From positions 30,919,544 to 30,983,543 of the forward strand of contig OX457034.1 in assembly GCA_949752745.1 (NCBI GenBank): 64,000 nucleotides of DNA. Reading direction: 5' to 3'. Numbering within the stretch: the stretch's first letter is position 1; each line of letters opens with the position of its first letter. The notes under the pieces are model-generated. The model made no database searches. It was not told the DNA's origin and saw nothing but the letters and a program-made list of their open reading frames with translations. Of the stretch, positions 55,201-64,000 are shown piece after piece. The translations under genes were made by a program, and so were the position numbers. The stretch is from Protula sp. h YS-2021 (taxonomy: Eukaryota > Annelida > Polychaeta > Sabellida > Serpulidae).

Positions 55201-58200
55201 AGTTACCAAAACAAATATATGTAATGTAAGAAGCTACTAAATTTCAACTTACAATTTAGATATTTTCAGCATTTTATTTACAGTAGACTTTGTAAACCTA
55301 AATAATTAAAATGTACTTCTATTTCCAGCCGAGTGTGAGATGTGAGAAATAATTCTGGGGTTACGGTATATACCGCCAACAACTGGAAAAATAAAAATAA
55401 ATCAAGGGGTAATGTCATTGAATGTGTGATTTGTTTTAAGAACTACAAAAAGATGTATGTATTCCATAGGTAAAAATTGTAATTTATTTCTGCATACAAA
55501 CAATATGTATTTGCACCAATTATCAACTCTAAAGAAATCAGGTATTACACATATACCACCGACAAAAATGAAAATCCTGTGACTTTCTCAGTGAATTTGT
55601 GATATGGTTCAAGAGTTAGAAAGGAATGTATGTATACCTTTAGTAAAATTTGAACTTTATTTCTGGATACAAGCAATCGGTAGCTGCAACAAGTATCAAC
55701 AGAAACAAATCACCAGAAAACATTGATGTAAAAATTCAAAGGTCCAGTACATAATACGGCATATCCTCGTCTCGGACATTTGTCGTTGTCATGTATCTGC
55801 GCCGTATGTCGAATTATGCTGACACAGTTGACGCCCCACTCTAGCGCTATTACTCTTATATTTATGACTTCCTTAAAATCTAAGCGGTTATTGTTGCAAG
55901 ATCAAAGATTTCAATTTAGTTCGTTCGTTGCATAGACTGCACATCCTAGCTTTTATTTTAGTGTTAATGCATGTTTAACTGGCCAGTCGTTAACTGGTCA
56001 ACCGTCAATGATGGATAATGGATTTACAGACATGTCTTGTTATATTTTCCATGTTGATCAAACCAACACAGGTTAAACAAGACCCAAACAGTCTGAGAAA
56101 TCTGATAGATTCACAGCAGGTTATATACAAATAGTGAAAATGGTTAATTTGGTGGATACGTTAAATTTTGAAAGTGGAATATCTTTAAAAGTATTGGTGA
56201 TAGAGAGACGGGGATTTGACGAGGTGATATGGCGAATATGAATTATGTATGATCCAGTAGTGTTTTTAGGCCATTCTGAGCCCTTTAAATTGCACTTTTA
56301 CAAAGGCAAAGTTTTCTACAGGCGAGTGTTAAATGAATGGTTTTAAGAACAGCGAGATAGTTTTTTTATAAATAGATTTGTCTATTTCTTAGTGATTGGA
56401 TGAATGATCAGATCAGTCCTGGAAAAAACTTCACAATAACTATGTAACTGTTTGATATATTTTTTTAAAGTAAACCTTTGTAACCATATACATCCTTCAT
56501 GTTACCAGTTACCAATACAAATATATGTAATGTAAGAAGCTACTAAATTTCAACTTACAATTTAGATGTTTTCAGCATTTTATTTACAGTAGACTTTGTA
56601 AACCCAAATAATTAAAATGTACTTCTATTTCCAGCCGAGTGTGAGATGTGAGAAATAATTCTGGGGTTACGGTATATACCGCCAACAACTGGAAAAATAA
56701 AAATAAATCAAGGGGTAATGTCATTGAATGTGTGATTTGTTTTAAGAACTACAAAAAGATGTATGTATTCCATAGGTAAAAATTGTAATTTATTTCTGCA
56801 TACAAACAATATGTATTTGCACCAATTATCAACTCTAAAGAAATCAGGTATTACACATATACCACCGACAAAAATGAAAATCCTGTGACTTTCTCAGTGA
56901 ATTTGTGATATGGTTCAAGAGTTAGAAAGGAATGTATGTATACCTTTAGTAAAATTTGAACTTTATTTCTGGATACAAGCAATCGGTAGCTGCAACAAGT
57001 ATCAACAGAAACAAATCACCAGAAAACATTGATGTAAAAATTCAAAGGTCCAGTACATAATACGGCATATCCTCGTCTCGGACATTTGTCGTTGTCATGT
57101 ATCTGCGCCGTATGTCGAATTATGCTGACACAGTTGACGCCCCACTCTAGCGCTATTACTCTTATATTTATGACTTCCTTAAAATCTAAGCGGTTATTGT
57201 TGCAAGATCAAAGATTTCAATTTAGTTCGTTCGTTGCATAGACTGCACATCCTAGCTTTTATTTTAGTGTTAATGCATGTTTAACTGGCCAGTCGTTAAC
57301 TGGTCAACCGTCAATGATGGATAATGGATTTACAGACATGTCTTGTTATATTTTCCATGTTGATCAAACCAACACAGGTTAAACAAGACCCAAACAGTCT
57401 GAGAAATCTGATAGATTCACAGCAGGTTATATACAAATAGTGAAAATGGTTAATTTGGTGGATACGTTAAATTTTGAAAGTGGAATATCTTTAAAAGTAT
57501 TGGTGATAGAGAGACGGGGATTTGACGAGGTGATATGGCGAATATGAATTATGTATGATCCAGTAGTGTTTTTAGGCCATTCTGAGCCCTTTAAATTGCA
57601 CTTTTACAAAGGCAAAGTTTTCTACAGGCGAGTGTTAAATGAATGGTTTTAAGAACAGCGAGATAGTTTTTTTATAAATAGATTTGTCTATTTCTTAGTG
57701 ATTGGATGAATGATCAGATCAGTCCTGGAAAAAACTTCACAATAACTATGTAACTGTTTGATATATTTTTTTAAAGTAAACCTTTGTAACCATATACATC
57801 CTTCATGTTACCAGTTACCAATACAAATATATGTAATGTAAGAAGCTACTAAATTTCAACTTACAATTTAGATGTTTTCAGCATTTTATTTACAGTAGAC
57901 TTTGTAAACCTAAATAATTAAAATGTACTTCTATTTCCAGCCGAGTGTGAGATGTGAGAAATAATTCTGGGGTTACGGTATATACCGCCAACAACTGGAA
58001 AAATAAAAATAAATCAAGGGGTAATGTCATTGAATGTGTGATTTGTTTTAAGAACTACAAAAAGATGTATGTATTCCATAGGTAAAAATTGTAATTTATT
58101 TCTGCATACAAACAATATGTATTTGCACCAATTATCAACTCTAAAGAAATCAGGTATTACACATATACCACCGACAAAAATGAAAATCCTGTGACTTTCT

Positions 58201-58919
58201 CAGTGAATTTGTGATATGGTTCAAGAGTTAGAAAGGAATGTATGTATACCTTTAGTAAAATTTGAACTTTATTTCTGGATACAAGCAATCGGTAGCTGCA
58301 ACAAGTATCAACAGAAACAAATCACCAGAAAACATTGATGTAAAAATTCAAAGGTCCAGTACATAATACGGCATATCCTCGTCTCGGACATTTGTCGTTG
58401 TCATGTATCTGCGCCGTATGTCGAATTATGCTGACACAGTTGACGCCCCACTCTAGCGCTATTACTCTTATATTTATGACTTCCTTAAAATCTAAGCGGT
58501 TATTGTTGCAAGATCAAAGATTTCAATTTAGTTCGTTCGTTGCATAGACTGCACATCCTAGCTTTTATTTTAGTGTTAATGCATGTTTAACTGGCCAGTC
58601 GTTAACTGGTCAACCGTCAATGATGGATAATGGATTTACAGACATGTCTTGTTATATTTTCCATGTTGATCAAACCAACACAGGTTAAACAAGACCCAAA
58701 CAGTCTGAGAAATCTGATAGATTCACAGCAGGTTATATACAAATAGTGAAAATGGTTAATTTGGTGGATACGTTAAATTTTGAAAGTGGAATATCTTTAA
58801 AAGTATTGGTGATAGAGAGACGGGGATTTGACGAGGTGATATGGCGAATATGAATTATGTATGATCCAGTAGTGTTTTTAGGCCATTCTGAGCCTTTTAA
58901 ATTGCACTTTTACAAAGGC
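43244..58919. repeat. 12 short satellite units 30-41
   Basis: Short units starting at 43244, 44550, 45856, 47163, 48470, 49776, 51082, 52388, 53695, 55001, 56308 and 57614. The block is 4 bp longer than 12 times 1306 because units 32, 33 and 37 have 8 rather than 7 T after gatag and unit 39 has an extra T in its second T-run. Unit 34 has three private changes (48519, 48542, 48941). Others are C at 52131, A at 55210 and 55262, C at 56605, and T at 58895. Variation is a little higher than in the 17-unit block. Confidence 0.95.
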
Positions 58920-60084
58920 AAAGTTTTCTACAGGCGAGTGTTAAATGAATGGTTTTAAGAACAGCGAGATAGTTTTTTTATAAATAGATTTGTCTATTTC
59001 TTAGTGATTGGATGAATGATCAGATCAGTCCTGGAAAAAACTTCACAATAACTATGTAACTGTTTGATATATTTTTTTAAAGTAAACCTTTGTAACCATA
59101 TACATCCTTCATGTTACCAGTTACCAATACAAATATATGTAATGTAAGAAGCTACTAAATTTCAACTTACAATTTAGATGTTTTCAGCATTTTATTTACA
59201 GTAGACTTTGTAAACCTAAATAATTAAAATGTACTTCTATTTCCAGCCGAGTGTGAGATGTGAGAAATAATTCTGGGGTTACGGTATATACCGCCAACAA
59301 CTGGAAAAATAAAAATAAATCAAGGGGTAATGTCATTGAATGTGTGATTTGTTTTAAGAACTACAAAAAGATGTATGTATTCCATAGGTAAAAATTGTAA
59401 TTTATTTCTGCATACAAACAATATGTATTTGCACCAATTATCAACTCTAAAGAAATCAGGTATTACACATATACCACCGACAAAAATGAAAATCCTGTGA
59501 CTTTCTCAGTGAATTTGTGATATGGTTCAAGAGTTAGAAAGGAATGTATGTATACCTTTAGTAAAATTTGAACTTTATTTCTGGATACAAGCAATCGGTA
59601 GCTGCAACAAGTATCAACAGAAACAAATCACCAGAAAACATTGATGTAAAAATTCAAAGGTCCAGTACATAATACGGCATATCCTCGTCTCGGACATTTG
59701 TCGTTGTCATGTATCTGCGCCGTATGTCGAATTATGCTGACACAGTTGACGCCCCACTCTAGCGCTATTACTCTTATATTTATGACTTCCTTAAAATCTA
59801 AGCGGTTATTGTTGCAAGATCAAAGATTTCAATTTAGTTCGTTCGTTGCATAGACTGCACATCCTAGCTTTTATTTTAGTGTTAATGCATGTTTAACTGG
59901 CCAGTCGTTAACTGGTCAACCGTCAATGATGGATAATGGATTTACAGACATGTCTTGTTATATTTTCCATGTTGATCAAACCAACACAGGTTAAACAAGA
60001 CCCAAACAGTCTGAGAAATCTGATAGATTCACAGCAGGTTATATACAATTCCAGTGACATTGAAAAATGGTGTGTAAAATTACT

Positions 60085-60416
60085 GATAGAGAATTGAATT
60101 GGATAGAGCATTGGTTGGGTAAGCCGAAGGTCCCGAGTTCGACTCCAGCTCGGGGCGGCATGCAGGGAATTGACATTTGCTCAAATTGCCTTGGCTAAGC
60201 AAATACAGTAGATAAGATCACCTATGAAGGAATTTAAAGTTGACGCCCACTTAGCGTTTCAGCCATCACTTAAAAAACATTTTAGAAAGAAGTTAGTTTG
60301 GGCATCGTCCAATGACTTTCTTTATTTGAGTTGCCAAAGTCAATAAAATTATTTATTTTTAAACGATCAAAAGTTTCAGGGAGTGAACTCTGTAAAAAAA
60401 ACAAAAAAAAAAAAAA
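60085..60416 (+). mobile_element. SINE-like retroposon candidate, copy 4
   Basis: tRNA-like head (60085-60160) with the same B-box-like motif, AT-rich body, and interrupted A-tail. The gggtaagc form, shared with copy 1, weakens the anticodon-arm-like hairpin by one pair. Confidence 0.5.
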
Positions 60417-60593
60417 ACATAGGTTTTGCCTGTAACACTTTGGTCCTTTTATATTCTATATTGATATTGAATGTTTCAAGTCAAACCGTAAACAAGAAGA
60501 AAAAAGTGTAAGCAACGCCTGTTTTGAAAGATTTACAATGCAGCAATAAATGTTGCAATCACTCACTTTTTCCCACACCACAATCCAATTCAG

Positions 60594-60904
60594 ATGGGAA
60601 GGTATGTAGTTTATAAACAGGCTCGAGCATCCATACAGATAGTGCTGTGCAGGTTATGGCAGTAATACAGTTGGCTGAAAGTTGGCTCAGGAGTGCGAGG
60701 GCGTAAGCGTTCCGGTGTTCTTCGGGACCCGGTGGATCGAGCTGGAACTCGGCTGTAGAAAGGCGAAAGGCGGCGTAAAACCCGCCCGGTATGCCGAAGC
60801 CCCGCCACTGACCAATGCACACTGTGGTTGATCATTGACGGTGGCTGGGGTGGCCGTATATACGTCAGGCTTCTGGCAGCAAGCCATAATATATATCCTG
60901 CACT
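60594..60904 (+). promoter_or_regulatory. GC-rich promoter-like core, copy 4
   Basis: Same GC-box, CCAAT, TATA-like and CRE-like motifs as copy 1, with one G-to-A change near 60688 outside those motifs. Confidence 0.28.
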
Positions 60905-62018
60905 GCACGCTTCACTTTTTGTTTTTTTTTTACCTTTGATTATGTTTTATTTTATCCAAGAGGTAGGTTATTGTTTCTACTTCATACAAAACTTATGCAA
61001 GATTTAATCATATTTTATTGCTGGTGCATGCACATAGAAGGCTCTAGAATATGCACAACAGTATCCCACACTCCTCTAGTATCGCTTGTTCAATGCTCTT
61101 TCAATCCAACTGGACAATCAAAAGCTGTGCGTCTCACACTTCTTGATCTCTCTCACACTGCTTGATCTCTTCAATCATGGCATTCTACCTACGTCAGTTG
61201 CAGAGTTACTTCGGGATTGAAGGCACAGAGTACGATCGTTGTACCTTACTAAGATCGAGGATGTATATTCAGACACCGTAATATCATACTGAATTTTACT
61301 TCAGGTTTTAAACAAGTATTAAGTAGTCTTAAAACTGTTTGATTTTACATACACCGTTTATAAGAGAATGACATTGAAGCATTAACTTTGGCCATTTTTT
61401 TCTATCTTAAACCATTTCAAAGAGAATAAAATACTCAGACAAAAGTACAGATGCTCAATAATCTTTCAGATCAAGGCAGATCGATGAACTTTCTAAAATA
61501 CATAAACCTATTTTATTGCTAAACATTAAAATATCTGCAATAAAGAAAATTTTAATGGTTATAAAAGTAAGATTGTAATGTGTGGATAAGTTTGTACAGT
61601 GTAGCTAAAGTGAAAAGGTGGTAGTAGAATTTGCAAAGTGGGGATACCTGCTTGACCTCTTCCGAGGATCATAATTTTAAAACTGATCTATGTGAAAATA
61701 AAAGAAGAAAGTTAATTTTCCTTGGAAAATAATAAAAAGTCAAATATATTGTACTTGCGATTGAAGAAAAATGGGCACGGTTGGGGAGAGGAAGAGCAAA
61801 GGAAGACGGATGTATGTAAATGTCTTGAGTAATAATGTGAAATAGTGAAAGTGGTTAATTTGGTGGATAGGTTAAATTTTGAAAGTGGAATATCTTTAAA
61901 AGTATTGGTGATAGAGAGACGGGGATTTGACGAGGTGATATGGCGAATATGAATTATGTATGATCCAGTAGTGTTTTTAGGCCATTCTGAGCCCTTTAAA
62001 TTGCACTTTTACAAAGGC

Positions 62019-64000
62019 AAAGTTTTCTACAGGCGAGTGTTAAATGAATGGTTTTAAGAACAGCGAGATAGTTTTTTTATAAATAGATTTGTCTATTTCT
62101 TAGTGATTGGATGAATGATCAGATCAGTCCTGGAAAAAACTTCACAATAACTATGTAACTGTTTGATATATTTTTTTAAAGTAAACCTTTGTAACCATAT
62201 ACATCCTTCATGTTACCAGTTACCAAAACAAATATATGTAATGTAAGAAGCTACTAAATTTCAACTTACAATTTAGATGTTTTCAGCATTTTATTTACAG
62301 TAGACTTTGTAAACCTAAATAATTAAAATGTACTTCTATTTCCAGCCGAGTGTGAGATGTGAGAAATAATTCTGGGGTTACGGTATATACCGCCAACAAC
62401 TGGAAAAATAAAAATAAATCAAGGGGTAATGTCATTGAATGTGTGATTTGTTTTAAGAACTACAAAAAGATGTATGTATTCCATAGGTAAAAATTGTAAT
62501 TTATTTCTGCATACAAACAATATGTATTTGCACCAATTATCAACTCTAAAGAAATCAGGTATTACACATATACCACCGACAAAAATGAAAATCCTGTGAC
62601 TTTCTCAGTGAATTTGTGATATGGTTCAAGAGTTAGAAAGGAATGTATGTATACCTTTAGTAAAATTTGAACTTTATTTCTGGATACAAGCAATCGGTAG
62701 CTGCAACAAGTATCAACAGAAACAAATCACCAGAAAACTTTGATGTAAAAATTCAAAGGTCCAGTACATAATACGGCATATCCTCGTCTCGGACATTTGT
62801 CGTTGTCATGTATCTGCGCCGTATGTCGAATTATGCTGACACAGTTGACGCCCCACTCTAGCGCTATTACTCTTATATTTATGACTTCCTTAAAATCTAA
62901 GCGGTTATTGTTGCAAGATCAAAGATTTCAATTTAGTTCGTTCGTTGCATAGACTGCACATCCTAGCTTTTATTTTAGTGTTAATGCATGTTTAACTGGC
63001 CAGTCGTTAACTGGTCAACCGTCAATGATGGATAATGGATTTACAGACATGTCTTGTTATATTTTCCATGTTGATCAAACCAACACAGGTTAAACAAGAC
63101 CCAAACAGTCTGAGAAATCTGATAGATTCACAGCAGGTTATATACAAATAGTGAAAATGGTTAATTTGGTGGATACGTTAAATTTTGAAAGTGGAATATC
63201 TTTAAAAGTATTGGTGATAGAGAGACGGGGATTTGACGAGGTGATATGGCGAATATGAATTATGTATGATCCAGTAGTGTTTTTAGGCCATTCTGAGCCC
63301 TTTAAATTGCACTTTTACAAAGGCAAAGTTTTCTACAGGCGAGTGTTAAATGAATGGTTTTAAGAACAGCGAGATAGTTTTTTTATAAATAGATTTGTCT
63401 ATTTCTTAGTGATTGGATGAATGATCAGATCAGTCCTGGAAAAAACTTCACAATAACTATGTAACTGTTTGATATATTTTTTTAAAGTAAACCTTTGTAA
63501 CCATATACATCCTTCATGTTACCAGTTACCAAAACAAATATATGTAATGTAAGAAGCTACTAAATTTCAACTTACAATTTAGATGTTTTCAGCATTTTAT
63601 TTACAGTAGACTTTGTAAACCTAAATAATTAAAATGTACTTCTATTTCCAGCCGAGTGTGAGATGTGAGAAATAATTCTGGGGTTACGGTATATACCGCC
63701 AACAACTGGAAAAATAAAAATAAATCAAGGGGTAATGTCATTGAATGTGTGATTTGTTTTAAGAACTACAAAAAGATGTATGTATTCCATAGGTAAAAAT
63801 TGTAATTTATTTCTGCATACAAACAATATGTATTTGCACCAATTATCAACTCTAAAGAAATCAGGTATTACACATATACCACCGACAAAAATGAAAATCC
63901 TGTGACTTTCTCAGTGAATTTGTGATATGGTTCAAGAGTTAGAAAGGAATGTATGTATACCTTTAGTAAAATTTGAACTTTATTTCTGGATACAAGCAAT
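62019..64000. repeat. Short satellite units 43 and 44 (44 partial)
   Basis: Unit 43 is complete (1306 bp); unit 44 starts at 63325 and is cut at 676 bp by the window end. Both carry A for T at offset 208 (62227 and 63533), and unit 43 has a T for A at 62739. No gene or other feature is seen. Confidence 0.95.

Larger units (their letters stand above)
60049..61841. repeat. Long-unit-specific insert, copy 4 (1793 bp)
   Basis: Same parts and order as the other three. The A-run is 8 A, a C at 60402, then 14 A. One minus-strand ORF that is 84 codons in the other copies is only 73 codons here, because the base change near 60688 creates a stop; this argues against that ORF being a maintained gene. 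Confidence 0.9.
58920..62018. repeat. Long satellite unit 42 (3099 bp)
   Basis: Fourth long unit, insert 60049-61841 (1793 bp). It resembles unit 10 in the tRNA-like head (gggtaagc), body (catcactt) and 10-T run, but resembles unit 11 in the tail (caagtatt near 61313). It also has private changes such as gctcagga for gctcggga near 60688 and ccttttatat for cctttttatt near 60445. Confidence 0.95.
1..64000. repeat. Satellite array, 1306-bp unit, whole window
   Basis: The same sequence recurs head to tail across the whole window with no inversion and no unrelated spacer. Unit starts, set by the motif aaagttttctacaggcg, are 1, 1308, 2614, 3920, 5226, 6536, 7845, 9150, 10450, 11756, 14854, 17949, then every 1306 bp to 40151, then 43244, 44550, 45856, 47163, 48470, 49776, 51082, 52388, 53695, 55001, 56308, 57614, 58920, 62019 and 63325. 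The usual period is 1306 bp; four units (starts 11756, 14854, 40151, 58920) are 3093-3099 bp. The array continues beyond both window edges, so its full length is unknown. The phase is arbitrary. No function is visible; large homogeneous arrays of this sort are typical of eukaryotic centromeric, subtelomeric or heterochromatic satellites, but which of these applies cannot be read from the sequence. Confidence 0.98.

Noticed and set aside
1..64000. CRISPR array, rDNA, histone or snRNA gene cluster as the explanation of the tandem repeats
   Set aside because: The unit is far too long and uniform for CRISPR with no spacers, and I recognise no rRNA, 5S, histone or snRNA sequence in either unit type.

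Overview
The window is one continuous head-to-tail satellite array from end to end, with no single-copy DNA and no protein-coding gene I can support. The basic unit is 1306 bp, AT-rich and nearly invariant. Taking the base at position 1 as the start of the unit, I place 44 unit starts: 39 complete short units, four long units of 3093-3099 bp, and a final partial short unit cut by the window edge. Kilobase-scale monomers, a tRNA-like sequence with a poly-A tract nearby and the absence of operons or dense ORFs all indicate a eukaryotic nuclear genome, most likely an animal. I cannot name the species; an invertebrate is only a guess.

Layout. Units 1-9 (1-11755) are short units carrying a T at one diagnostic site. 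Within them, about 5001-9640 is disturbed by roughly fifty scattered differences, mostly single-base insertions or deletions, and looks like uncorrected sequence. Units 10 and 11 (11756-17948) are two long units in tandem. Units 12-28 (17949-40150) are 17 short units of exactly 1306 bp with only four base differences that I found. Unit 29 (40151-43243) is long. Units 30-41 (43244-58919) are 12 short units with a few private variants and T-run changes. Unit 42 (58920-62018) is long. Units 43-44 (62019-64000) are short, the last incomplete. All units from 10 onward carry G at the diagnostic site.

The long units are the ordinary unit with 1787-1793 bp of extra DNA at one fixed position. The extra DNA holds a decayed tRNA-like sequence with a good Pol III B box, an AT-rich body, a poly-A run of variable length, a GC-rich CpG-containing core of about 300 bp with GC-box, CCAAT and TATA-like motifs, and an AT-rich tail. 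The parsimonious reading is a composite segment containing a SINE-like retroposon, now spread as part of the satellite. The short unit itself contains an old internal duplication of about 183 bp (roughly 70% identical by eye), a 12-bp perfect palindrome, and two inverted repeats.

No gene set works together here. The biology is that of a satellite: amplification, homogenisation, and two coexisting unit types. Short ORFs in the window are chance or indel products, or lie in the long-unit insert without a recognisable protein family.
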